Shown one piece after another: positions 26,001 to 38,400 of a DNA stretch of 64,000 bases (position 1 is its first letter; every line of letters starts with the position of its first letter). The stretch comes from Amia ocellicauda (taxonomy: Eukaryota > Chordata > Actinopteri > Amiiformes > Amiidae). Location: assembly GCF_036373705.1 (NCBI RefSeq), contig NC_089852.1:30566707-30630706 (forward strand). Direction: 5' to 3'. Below the pieces are notes generated by a model that made no database searches, had not been told where the DNA came from, and worked only from the letters and a program-made list of their open reading frames with translations. A program made the translations under genes and the position numbers.

Positions 26001-28246
26001 CGAAGAGGGAAGCGTTTCTCCCCGCTGACTGACTTGTCAGTGCACAGACTTGTTCAGCGCCGTGTGTGTGTTGTGTGTTATTTTGATCCATTACCCTCAT
26101 TACCCTGTTTATAAATTGTTCGAAAGTGCTAATTAAAGGTTTGTAAATTACATGTCAGCGTGTGTTGGTAACATACCTGCACCATCTTTTTTTCTTTTTC
26201 ATTTATCACACCCTGATGATTTTTTATTTGTATTGCTATACAGGTTTTCCAGTCTGATTGCAATCATTTTCGAGAGGTCAGCTGATGTGCAAGGCAGGGC
26301 AAGTATCTCAAATCTGGCCGCCTGTGTACCGTCCCTCGCAGCTGCCGCAGAAATGTTGTTTCTGACACTGCGATGTAAATGGAAGTACATGGAGAAGTCC
26401 CAACAGCTGGGAATGATATCAGACAGACAGATGGACGGACAGTCCTGAAGGACACAGCCACTTAACAATGACACGATGGCCCTTTCAAATTCATCTCATT
26501 AGTCTTGGTCACTTACAAGCCTAAAAACTCAGACTCCTGTGTGAAAATATGATCATGAATGAAAAATGAATTAACAAATTAAACAATTAGGCCCTCTCTG
26601 GTTATAAGTCCCACTCTCAGTTGGATACTGCCAGTTGGAACTGTGCCATGGTGAGGTTCCTCCAGCCCTCTCAGCTTTCTCAGGTTTTAAATGTCAGAAA
26701 CCTGCTGAAACAGCTTCGGAGCCCCACGGCACACAGACCGCACTAACGGACCCAGAATGACCATACTGGCTTCAGCCATGAGGCACAGGACATCTTGTTT
26801 TTCCTACTACAGAGAGAGCCAGTCAGAACTATTCATGACAAAGAAAACTAACGGAAGAACTTGCCGACTGCGCAGATTTGTTTAACTTTGCTTTTGCAAC
26901 ATCGGATTTTGTTTTACATCAGCAAGGCATGCACCACACCGAAAGCCAGACAACTGCTTTATTAAAACAGTTATTTCTGAGATAAACACGAATCAGCAGA
27001 AATGGCTGAAGATTTAGCTGAGCTCCCTGCGAGGCCAGCCAGGACAGAGCTTGAACTTTCACTGAAGACAACCCTTCTGTTTCAACATGACTGTTCTCAG
27101 CCACAATGCATAATGCAAGAACAACTGTTTTTGAAAGCCTGGGAGCCTGACTGGATTTTAAATGTGTACCAATACTGAAGGATATTAAGTATAAAGCTCT
27201 GGAAAAAATTAAGAGACGACTCAAAGTTCAGAAATCAATGTTAACTGGTCTCTCATTTTTTTCCAAGAGCTGTAAAATTGAATAATTATTAAGTTCTGAA
27301 TGAGAAATTTAGCAAAATAAAATTGTCACTTTTTTCCTATATATATGATATAGCTAGATAAATAGAGAGTTTTCTTAAGAAACAAACTGCAATGGTTATG
27401 AAATGAATTCTATAGTTTTTGTTTAAATGTGTTACAGAAATGTATATTAATACTATTGAATACACTGAATTACTCAAACGCTGGACAGTGGTTCCCAATT
27501 CAGCACTGGGCATGTTGTGCAGTATGTGTGGGAGAACATGCATGTAATGTGTGCATGACCCGTAAGTGAGCAGAGATGGAATTAATCAATGAATTGCTGA
27601 ATCAGCCAGAAGAACATTAACTCTGTATAATCACAAGATCAGCTCAAATATGACTCATCTTTCACCTTTTAAAAACTTCCTCCACACTTTCTTGATACCT
27701 CCATCAGAAAATCAATCATCCTATCTGGAGCACACAGTTAAAACATGATATTCACTTTGTAGTTTGCCAGATACTGAACCTCTGTGGACCTGAGTGACCT
27801 TCAGCTTTCTATGTGGAACAAGATGATTATCTGATACATACTGCCTGCAGCATAAAGTATAAAATGCATAGAATTCACTTGGCAGTAGCAAGCATGTGGT
27901 GAATTCAATAAGCTCATCTGAAATCATGTAATTCATAGCATGCACAAAATACCCATTAAATTGTCTGTAATGTAGCAATTATAGAAATAGTGTGCAACCT
28001 GCACGTCTACACTGGCAATTGAAACACACAGATATACAGTTGGATGCAAACACTCACTCGGCAAACTCAGATCTCACCACCAATTAGACAACCTCTTCCC
28101 AATCTTCATGATAGACACTTACCGAGGATCAATACAAGCAAAAAAGCCAGAGAAAGGCACACGGAGACTGCCAGCCCTGCTTTCAGCAACTTGTTGGAAG
28201 TGGTGGCAGGCTTCGAGCCAGTGCTACCCAGTCTTTCCATCTCCAT
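14054..28246 (-). CDS. phex: PHEX, phosphate-regulating neutral endopeptidase (M13 zinc metallopeptidase), 22 coding exons
   Basis: A type II membrane ectopeptidase of the neprilysin family that cleaves small acidic peptides such as osteopontin/ASARM fragments; in mammals its loss raises FGF23 and wastes phosphate. Coding exons, in transcript order: 28123-28246, 25813-25878, 25277-25438, 24230-24313, 23797-24023, 23540-23608, 23143-23259, 22650-22733, 22171-22316, 20991-21084, 20517-20645, 19584-19685, 19269-19346, 19058-19161, 18057-18115, 17410-17464, 16925-16992, 16548-16678, 15530-15595, 15033-15137, 14542-14618, 14054-14156. They sum to 2250 bases, 749 aa plus stop, the same length as human PHEX. 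All introns are GT-AG with matching phases. Residues about 23-42 form the membrane anchor. Seen in the product: NAFY (538-541), zinc site HELTH (580-584, His-Glu-x-x-His), the third zinc ligand and Asp in ENIAD (642-646), and the family C-terminus CRIW. The start ATG at 28246 was chosen by alignment to the human N-terminus; a splice acceptor lies one base before it, so an upstream exon is likely. Confidence 0.97.
17881..17914. repeat. (TA)n(CATA)n microsatellite in PHEX intron 15
   Basis: A short TA run is followed by seven CATA-type units, between the exons at 17410-17464 and 18057-18115. Confidence 0.95.
27190..27274. mobile_element. Short palindromic Tc1-like MITE in PHEX intron 1
   Basis: The left end (AAGCTCTGGAAAAAATTAAG) and the right end near 27245-27273 (TCTCATTTTTTTCCAAGAGC) are imperfect inverse complements around a core of about 30 bases. 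The ends resemble those of a Tc1-type element common in fish, recalled rather than searched. It has no coding capacity. Confidence 0.7.
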
Positions 28247-28390
28247 GCTGCCCGAGAGAAGTTTGTGGATAACAAAAAAAACAAGAAAAAAAAGTAAAGA
28301 AAACAAATTAAACGATAATTATATATCTATTTTTAAGAGTCAGCTCTGTCACTGGGTCATAGCGATACCATCAGTCCCACTGGTCTTCAC

Positions 28391-28435
28391 CTCCTGTCTT
28401 CTGAGCAAGAGAGGCTGCTGTCAGTGTCCTCCACA
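28391..28435 (-). other. Candidate upstream 5' exon of PHEX (45 bp)
   Basis: On the minus strand this block is preceded by a long pyrimidine tract ending TTCTCGCCAG and followed by AGGAG|GTGAAG, a good donor. Joined to the acceptor GGGCAG just before the PHEX start codon, it keeps an open frame into the PHEX ATG, ending S-E-D-R-S-M-E-M-E. It contains no ATG itself, so it would be either 5' untranslated sequence or part of a longer N-terminus starting further upstream. Inferred from splice signals alone. Confidence 0.4.
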
Positions 28436-31400
28436 CTGGCGAGAAGAGAGGAAAATAAATAAATCTGTCAGTAGTCACTGCTCACTCCAGCCTCCCTCAA
28501 ATTACACACAGCCATAGGGCCAGACTCCAGGGGAGGGCGCACACGTCTTCTAAGACCTGCTGTGATTTACTGTACCCACAGCCCTCTGCAGTGCCAGGTC
28601 AGATATTCCAGTGGGGTCAGAGGGAACTGCAGCTCCGTCTCGGACATGAGCAGAGAAAAGAAAAACAAACAGCAGGCAGTGTTATCAGTGCAGTAATGAA
28701 AAGGTCTGGTGCTCCTCTCGTCCGTGTGTTGGCGGTGGGGAGTTTTCAGCTGTCCCCGGGTTTGCGCGGCATCAGGCTTTATATTCAGGTAGACGTGGAA
28801 TGTGCCGCTCACGCATAAAGACATGTCTACCTCATCTGTAATTAAAACAAAACAAAACAAAAAAAAAAACATACCCCAAAAAACAGTATTTATTCTGAGA
28901 ACATGTATTTATGATGTTGAAGAAATGAGGCTTCACATCAGATGTGTCTGAAACAGTCAATACACTTTATTCAGCATGCAGGCAGTTTTTATAGGAACTT
29001 CCACAAGTTACTATACATCCTAAACATCTCCTTATATGGATCATATAGTAGTTATTTAGTGTAAAAACAGTCAACATTGTTGGAGGGTCAAAAGAAGTTT
29101 GGGAATAAACGGGAACTGAAGCAAGTGTACGGTTTAGCATTTCATATTCTTCTCTCTAATACTTAGAAGCTGATCTTGCACATCTGGCACAATCATAACA
29201 TGATTTCACTTACACAATGGTCTATCCTTTCTTCTTTTTTCAACCTGACATTAGTCTGAAGCCTACAAATAATCTTCTCCCCAATGAGAAAGAAAGTACA
29301 CTCTGTAGGGGGGATGCAAAAACTAAAAACAAACCATGGATCACAACAGCTGAGGTCTGGGACAACCTTTAACTGAGCTGAAGAACTGTAGCTACTAATT
29401 GACTACACTGGCTGGTCAAACTCTGTCCTGGTGTTCTGAGCACGCCCTGGGTGTGCGCGTCTGTGCCAGAGGACCGAGCAACTGTGCCCGCTGCCCACAG
29501 GATCCCGAGGGGATCTCAGAGTGCCACAGCTGGAGAGAGAACTGGGGAAACAATCTGTGCTGGGGTTCAGAACAGCGCAACAGTGTTTCAGGGGGTATGA
29601 ATTATGAATCACACCTCCCTATCCATCTGTCTAATCTATTGCTCGGCCCATCTGTCTCTATCGATGTGCGAGTGTGGAAGCGTGCATGCACCCTCACGGA
29701 GGCTCTCTCCAGCCGCTCTCTAGCCCATCTTTTGAGATTGTTTCACGGGAACTCAGATGTGTTCGGGGTGTCAGCAACTGTGTTGCCAGACCACCTGCTG
29801 GCATCCGACACCCGGAGGAAGTTAAGCTTGGCCCTTTCTCTGCAGGCCACATGAATGACTCCTATTTCGTGCCTTGGTTCAGATTAATTATTTTTTAATG
29901 TCCTTATCTGCAGTAAAACACTCTACTATAAAACGCAATTCCTGAAGAGGGTTCACTTAACTTCCTCAAGCTAAACCGCAGATAAAATTCAGACTATACC
30001 ACCGCTGTAACAACTCCACCTCTGTTCACTCCAATAACTCCTGTTTTCACTCCCTGCTTCTGCCGTGGAAAGGCTCGACAGGCCGTGTTATTAACCATGT
30101 GGTAGACAGGGTGGCTTTCAAACACTATTGGAGATCAGCAAAATCTTGCAAAGTACAAACTAACTTTTTTTTGTCATATGCTACCAAGTTTGAGATTTGC
30201 CATCTAATATAATGAGAGAGAGAGAAAATGAAAGAGATGGTGGGAGGGGAGAAAGGGAAAGGGGGGAGTGGGGGAGAGATAGGAGAAACCGTACATCATT
30301 AGCAGCTTATCACTTGGCAGGAAGTGACTCCTATTTCTCGAGACCAAGACAAAAGCGCACAGATACAGGATGCATAAACAGAGACCAAACGCTTCTCCTC
30401 AGAGTCGTTCTGTCTTAATTGGGACATACAGCACAGTCAGGGGCCTCACATAAATAACTGCAGCGCAAGAGCGAAGGGCGATCTGGCAGAATTCACTAGT
30501 CCTGACCTCTTTGAAGGACTCGTCTGTCCAACTGTGAGAATGTTATCTTTAAACAACAAGCACCCATGCTTCTCTAGATAAAGGATAGGGAAGGGGGGAG
30601 GTTGCGTGGGAGGGGTTATGCATTCAATCACATCTTTGGTCCCGTTGCTTCTCCCCGTCATTTCGTTTGCCTTTCCTATCAAACGCTCCTTCCAGTGATT
30701 TAAGATCAGACTGCTGCTGTCCTGGCCCTGCCTGTGGCTGGTGCCAATAACTGCAGCCTTCAGGCGAGACAGGAGCAGCGCTTCCCAGACACACGTCAAT
30801 TCCACTTGAAGATTTGTTTTTTTTTGTCCTCCACCACCCCAAAATCCAGTCACCCCAAAACATTTAGCCTATATTTAAAGGTATCCCTCGCAGCTTGCAA
30901 ACGTAATAAACATGTGAAAGAACAAATTGGTTTAATATCATAATCATCATATCATATCAACAATCAACCGTCATAATATGCAGTTGGGCAATGAGGAAAA
31001 AAAATAACCACTCACACTTTCATTTAATATTATTTGGTAATAATATGAAGGGCTTGCTTTACCAAGCACGTGGGGTTTGCACAGAAATAATGGCTGGACA
31101 GTAAAGGCCAAATACATCAAAGCAGACTGTGGAAAACAAATCAATGGGGATGTATTGACCTGCCTTGAAAACAAATGTTCACATTCAATTTCAAGATAGA
31201 TATACTGTTTTATTGTTTATAGTATTTTACATTACATAACAAAAACAAGATAGATATGACGAAGGAAGTAACTAAATTAATCAGTTTGCTCGTGACCCTG
31301 GCTGGTATTGCAGTTCAGAGCACAACCGGTCTTAGTGGCAAGATTTCACAATCGGGGGTTTATTGTCTCGTTCCATTTTGGTCTTCGCATTAAACGGTCT

Positions 31401-32474
31401 TTAGTCATAAGGTGTATTGCACATCATAGGTCTGGGGTCAGCAATCACCCATCAAAACCAATTAAAGCCCGAGTCTGCAATCATACCTGCTCACACTGCC
31501 GCAAAAAGCCAGAGCGTTGCATCAATGTGAAGTCACAACAATGATAGGATCCAAAACTCAAAGGAAGGCGCCCCTCCAAGGAGTGAGATGGGGAACAGGC
31601 CAATTTGCTTCTTAGATCAGGGAGTTCAAAATAAGATAATGAGCAGGAAATAGCCTCAGTTAACCTTGAGTAATTCTGATGCATCGACTAAGAAATCAGA
31701 TATAGCAGCAAAAAAACCTGTGACTAAAATGAACCCACAGAATTACCAGCATCTCAAAATTGACGCATTGAATTTCCATTCATCAATAAAGAGTTTGAGT
31801 GTCACCTCTGTTCTATATGAAATAAAATGGTGGAAATGGTTATTTTTGTGCCACTATTTTGAGTCACGGTGCATTCCCGCTGTGACACAGTGACCTGATG
31901 GGATCAGAAACCTCTGCTTCCTTTTCTGGGCGATCGAGCTGCGGCCAGAGCAGTTGATGCAAGTGAGAGTTGTAATTTGAATTGTTTCTGCAAAGCTGAT
32001 GTTTCTTTCAAATCTGGAAATGATTAAAATGCAACATCTCAATCACAAGGAATGCATCCATAAACGCAAAGACCTACACACACACACACACACAGATATG
32101 CTCCCTTCAGTAATATACAACATTATATAAAATATATCAATGGCTAAGTGTCTTGATCAACTAATATAAGAATCCTAAGACAGCTGAAAAAAAAAAGTGC
32201 TGTGACCCCAATAATAGTAGGCATTGTGCATTAACAAAAGGCAGGCTGCATTGACTATAAACAAACAAACAAACACCAGATTTATTTTTATTTTTTAATA
32301 AACATTCCACCAACTTTCCATCAATGTTTCTATAATAGTGTACTGCAACAGCAGTCCACCCAACTCTTCAGTGCCAAGATAAAATACTCTGAAACATCTT
32401 CACTTTGGCGGAAGCAGAAGTTAGTGCAAACAAAAGGTACAGACTGAACAAGTGGTGTTTTTTGCAGGTGTACA

Positions 32475-32497
32475 GACACACACACACACACACACAC
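32475..32497. repeat. (AC)n microsatellite
   Basis: A dinucleotide run of about 23 bases between PHEX and SMS. Confidence 0.9.
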
Positions 32498-34240
32498 TAA
32501 CAGATCTGCAGAATGAGCTGGAAACACCCAGACCTTTTTTCTATTTAATTACTGTAATATCAAACCACATTTATGATACAATGGAGCCAAGAGTGAAGGT
32601 ATAGTGGCAGCAATAATGAAAGGAAAAAAGCCAGATGCCAGGTTTCTGTCCTACATATTGAAAAAGCCACAGCAGCACATCTGCTTAGACATGATATTTC
32701 CAGCATGGGGGTGGGGGCAAGACAGTAAATCCTAAAACAGCTACAATCTTTTCAACTTGCACCACCATAAGTTGCTCCCACTCCCACAGATGATCATAAA
32801 ATAGCGGTGGAACACAATTCAGATTTTATTTTATTTTATTGCCCAATGACCAATTTTCTGTACACAACACACACAGAACACCAATAACAAAATAAAAACA
32901 ATCATAATGATAATAAAAGCGTTCCTGTGAACTAACAGCACCCAAACCCAATTTTGGAGTCCACGGATATTATAAATGGGGTCTGGCCTCTTCTGTTCAT
33001 AAGGTCACTACAGTCAGACTACCCAGACTGGAGAACGATCGGGGAAGCAGAGACAGAGGGGAAAAAAGCATCACCCACATCTCCGGACTGTAATGCAACA
33101 CATCACACTTTACACGAGCTCTGATCGTCAGCAGGTTTCGCAGATGCCCAGGGCACTGCTCGAACTATTCTCCTTAATATCCAGGAATGTCCACTTGAAC
33201 GGCTTGTTTTTTGCTGATTTTGGTACAGCCAAGATGTTTTTATTATTATTACTTGGGGCATTTTGAGTCTCATGTCTGAGATCTAAATTAAATGTAAAGC
33301 TCATTATCAGTTAAGTCAATCTCAGAAGATGCAGGATGCAGTGATCTCGATCAGTCACATCGGGTATAAATCTCAGCTGGTGCTTGGTGGGCAGCGACAC
33401 AGTGGAGGAGGGGAGGATATATTGGGTTGAATTAAAACATGGAGGCCATCGATCATGTTCATTAACTGAGCAAAGAAAACAAATGATCCACTCAGTTTTA
33501 AATCAATGGGAACCGAGTGGTCCAGGCCCATGAAATTATGTTTGACATCAATGTATAAACGCACACAATACTCCCTTTTTGGTGGCTAAAAAGTGCCGCC
33601 CCTCTTAAAAGCCAAAAATAGAGGTTTAAACATTATGCCTATTTTAAGCACAAGACATAAATACAGAACAGCCCTACTTCAGCCGTGTCAATCAGCCAGG
33701 GATGTTCACTCCTCCTGCTCCTGATTCAATGCCAAGACCTGGGCCTGGAGTGCCACAGTGCCAAACACAAAATTAACAGTATTAAACACTTAGCCCTCGT
33801 TATGCCCCCCCACCATTATAATTTCACTTTTTTGAAGACTTGCATTTATTTTGTTTTTCCATTAGATCAGCTTTTCTAAGCTTTAATTGAAGACCAAGAC
33901 GTTTACATACTTAAAAACAAGGCTCCATGAATCGCATAATTTGCAAAGGATTATGTGAGAGTCCCTACACAAATCACATCAAATGAAAATAAAGACTTAA
34001 TTATCCAATGTTCAAACCAGATCCCGGTCTTGTTTAAGCACACCTGGAGGTTGCTGGTGTAAGCAGGCCTGTTCTTACCAACAGATCCCAGTGTCTCAAA
34101 CCGCTTTGAATTTAATTATAAAACAAATGAACAGAGAACACAGGCCGGGGGGGAAGAGCACGATAAACATGTCATCTGAGAAAGACAAGACGCAGGCGCC
34201 CAGGGGCAGCATCCTCGAGCGGGAAGGAGATAGACATATA

Positions 34241-34262
34241 CACACACACACACACACACACA
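34241..34262. repeat. (AC)n microsatellite
   Basis: A dinucleotide run of about 22 bases between PHEX and SMS. Confidence 0.9.
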
Positions 34263-34655
34263 CTTCTAAAACAACAATCTTGGCTGTCTTGTGTTACATG
34301 TAGTACCTATATTCCAGCAGGGTTTACACAGCAACAGACACAGTTTACAGAGCAATGGACACACACACACAGCTGGCCCCTGTGCTGCTGCTCTGTCCAG
34401 GTGAGATGCTCATCGGCTCTCTGCTAAACCTCCAGTCTGCTAACTGAGGTCCCCCAGTTCCTTTAAAGGGCCCCCCTTGGGCGCCATGCTCCCGGCTGCC
34501 GTGATTCGCCTGGAGGTTTCGACTCTCGCATATTTAAAAATTGTATTTTATTGTTTAAAAAGGACATGTTAGTTATCTTGGAATGTGACAAAAGCACTGT
34601 GTTGCTGAGGAAAACATCCACAGGGGATCTGTGTGACTAAGAAATGAGGGGAACT

Positions 34656-34661
34656 TTTATT
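34656..34661 (-). terminator. Candidate polyadenylation signal for SMS
   Basis: Reads AATAAA on the minus strand about 740 bases after the SMS stop codon. A second hexamer lies at 34545-34550. Either could be used; this is positional inference. Confidence 0.35.
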
Positions 34662-35401
34662 TAAAAAGAAGAAAAAAAAAAAAAAAAGAAAGTTACTGTC
34701 AGGAGGATAGGCTGCTATATCAGGCCTAACCAGAGTGTAGTCAAGGACCCCAGCAGGGTCGACAGGGGTCAGAGGCTTCCTAAAGAGATCGATGGCCAGG
34801 TGCTATCCAGAGCGGGGAGAGCGAGCAAGGGGAATGGGGGGAAGAAAAACAAACAAAAAACATTTCCCTTTTAAAACAAGTTTAAAACGCATCAATGTCA
34901 AACTGGAAGCCCAAGTTAATACCAGTTCCTTGGCTGCACACTGAAAGCACCATAAATCAAAACCAACATTCATTTATAAAATAATAATAAAGAAAGGTCT
35001 GAAAGCAGAGTGACTTCTTAACCTATACACAAGATCGTACATTGAGCAAATACAGCAAGAACAACAGAGGAACCTTTCGAATGTCCTGTTGAAAAGACAG
35101 ATCACGTCCCGCCCCTCTGTGCAGCAGCTTTCATCTTCGAGTCGCCAAGCCAACCACAAGCTCAGCAACTTACAGCGTTATTACCCAACCTACACACAAC
35201 AAAATAACAAACACCAACTGAAAAAAATAAAATAAAATCCAACATACAAAAGAAAATTATAACGCAGATGTACAAAACTGAAAAACCAGCCAGACTACTT
35301 TCTGTTTCTCTTTACAGTGCATCTGAAACGCGGAGCTCTGGTAGACAGCGTACTGCTCCCAGGGGCTTCATGCAGCGTGGAGCTCCAGCAACAAACTGGA
35401 T

Positions 35402-38400
35402 TTACTTCTTCCATATCGTGTAGAAAACCCACCTGGAGGGATCAGTCAAGGATCACGTGGGGAATTTGTTTTACCTGGGGTTTCATTTGTACAGGAGATC
35501 TGCCATTGAGCACCGCGAGACAGAAAAACTAAGCTACAGGGCCCGTTAACCTTCATTAAAACCCAAGCCCATCCTCTCTCATTAGCATTCTCAATCCTGC
35601 TTAATCTGTCCGGTTTAATCTACCACAGGCACATAGGAGATGCATTCCTCGTCCTCTTCCGGGTTTCTATTTCCATTCTGGAAGAGGACTGTATAAGCTG
35701 ACCTTACTATTACACTGGCTCTGTCCCTCTCCCCCTCTGGGACTGCTTTCCCAAGGAAGCGTCCCACACTCACGCAAAAACACTTGGACGTAATTACGGA
35801 GCCGGTTACAGAAAGCTTGACATTAGGAAAAGTGTGCATCCTGCTGCCACACGTAATCACACCTATAAAGATCATTTAAAATGCACGCGCCTCTTCCACA
35901 CTCACAGACTCCATGATTACCAGCATGTTTTTGTCTGGCGGCTTGTTTTTCCTCTCCTCAGACGAACCGTGGGTTGAAGCCTATATGGGTAAATAATTGT
36001 GGACGCTCGGTGTAGACTGTGTCAGCGGACCCCCGCTCCATAGACGGGCTGCTGCCCTCTTGAGCTGCTGCGCCCAGACACAGATAACAAAACGCAGTGC
36101 TGACCGTGACTGCCGATACCTGGGATGAACAAAACAGGCAAAACTCGAACCTCTATCCCCAACTTCAGCCTGCTTTCAACCCCCATCCCTGAGTGCCAAG
36201 ATTCTCGTCTCTATTCATCCCTGTCTCTCCGTCTTTCCAAAAGGATACAATTCCATGTACGACGGAACGCAAACCACTTCCTTGGAAAACTCCACCGGGC
36301 AGCACAGCCGGCCCAGCTGCTCCTCGTACAGACAGAGCGCCTCAGTCAAGTTGACACAGTTTCCCTAAAGGGCAAGAGAGCACATGGTTGAGGTTCGTTT
36401 CTGTGTCCATCCCCCCCCCAGCCAAGTCTGTCTTTTCATCCTAAATGGACAGACCAAGAGGTTTAATTGAACAGATTACAGATTACAGATTACACAACAC
36501 AACAAAGCAAACTAAAAAAAGAAAGAGGGATTATGTGTGGCAATAAACAGGCTGTGGAACTCTAAGGAACGGGCGACTGGGATTCTAGTCTCGGCTACTG
36601 TCTCACACACACACACACACCCCTCTCCCATCACTGGCATTAAATACCGCAGCAGGGGAAGAGGTAACTGCAGTTAACAGCGTTGCTTTTTTTACACTAT
36701 AATGAGCCCTTTAATGGCAGGAACAACAGATTTAAAAAATAGCCCAGAGAGCAGAGTTTCAGCAAGTCTTCCTGGAGGGGGAGAGAGGGAGAGAGGAAAG
36801 GGAAGGGAAAAAAAAGTCTCCCTATGTGATTAACTCCTTTAAAAATAGAACCGTACACGGTCACCGTCCCCAGAGGTCCTCAGTGTTCACACACAACGAG
36901 GACTGCGCAACTTTTCTCATGGTGGCTTTGGGAAGAAAAAAACACAACCCCCCCCCCCACACACAGAACAACAATCCTCATCAAGTGGGGTGCATCTGTG
37001 ACACTGATAGGATTACATTAATGACCTCACGCCGTTAACTCAAACCAGACCAGCGGAGAGCGAGAGTGAGTTAACCGTTTTATACGCAACACAAGAACAC
37101 GCACACAATGCCCCCTGGATCGTCGGTTAGTAATCTGATTGAAATCGTACCCAGCTGCCCCCCGGGAGCTGCTGCAAATAAAGGACTCTGCTAAATTATA
37201 TTATTAATACAACTATTATCCAGTGTAGACCTCAGGCTGCACTCCTCACCTGTGTGAAGTATTTCCCACTGGGCTTCAGGACCCTGATGGAGAGGTCAAG
37301 GATCAGCCGCAGAAACTCCCACGTCGAATCTGAAACGAACAGGTTTGGCACCATTGAGTGTTTAAGCTCATCACTGCCTGAGCCACTTCCCCACACCTGT
37401 GCCACTTTGGACACAGGGTACCAGTCAAGAGCTGTCGACAGGAGAAAGGCAGATCACACAGCTCCACTCCGGGGCGACAGATGTCATGTGTGGTGCTTTG
37501 AGAGAGTCACACTTCCCTCTAGTGGCCACTAACGGTGACAGCGGGCTTCCTATTTTCCCAACCCAAGCTCTGAGATGCTCACTGCACTGCAGGCTGGTTA
37601 GTGCGGCGTTTCTTCCCCACCCCACCCCCCGTTCTCCCAGTGCTTTCAAATTCAAAATAATACAAAGGTGTACAAGTGTTGGTTTCTAGCATACCTTCCT
37701 CTGGGGCCGTGGAGATGGGCACCGCTGTGAGGTCATTGATCACATAATCGAACGTCTTCCCTTCATTGGCAAACTTCTTCAGCACGGGGACGCAGTCCTC
37801 GACCAACACCTGGAGCGCAAGAGAGCCGTGAGTGCGTGTGGGCGGAGCAGAGTATGGAACTGTACCCGCTTAGGCAAGTTCTAGAACACAGGCCCAAAAC
37901 AGGAAGGACTTTCATAAAACCGCGCTGCACTACTCTTGGTTGGGCAGCGATACCTACCTCGTAGCAGTCTCCTTTCAGATTGTCCAGCACGTCCCCGCAG
38001 GTCTTGCGCATGTGCTTCTTACACCCATCGATTACCAGCTGGTCAATGTGAATACGCCGTTAAGGAAAGATCCAAAAACCCATATTCGTACCCATGTTCA
38101 CTGACCACATCACACATTATTAATCTTAGCATTCCTTAAGAGTAGTCATGAATCGGACAGTTATCCAACAGGTGTCCTTTATTACTTCCATGAAAACACC
38201 CCAATCTCACCAATAAATAGAAATCAAAGACTATTCAGATTGGCCAAAAAAATCTAATAATGCTAGTTGTTTTAGCTGGGGGATCGGTTTTCCTCAGGGA
38301 CATTAATCTCTGCACCCAGTTAGAGAAGGCACCACGAGAGCGGGCCGTGCAGCAACGCAGAAAGTGAAGGATATCTCCACCATGGTGATCATCTTTGGTT

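Larger units (their letters stand above)
28436..34655. other. Region between PHEX and SMS; PHEX 5' flank, no separate gene seen
   Basis: No further gene was recognised. The PHEX promoter must lie in its left part, but I see no CpG-rich core or convincing TATA box. A GC-balanced block at 31290-31560 looks less random than its surroundings. CA microsatellites occur at 32077-32094, 32475-32497 and 34241-34262. Confidence 0.45.

Noticed and set aside
28247-28306. In-frame Met upstream of PHEX giving a Phe/Leu-rich N-terminal extension
   Set aside because: This stretch is the pyrimidine tract of a splice acceptor that ends one base before the PHEX ATG, so it is almost certainly intron.
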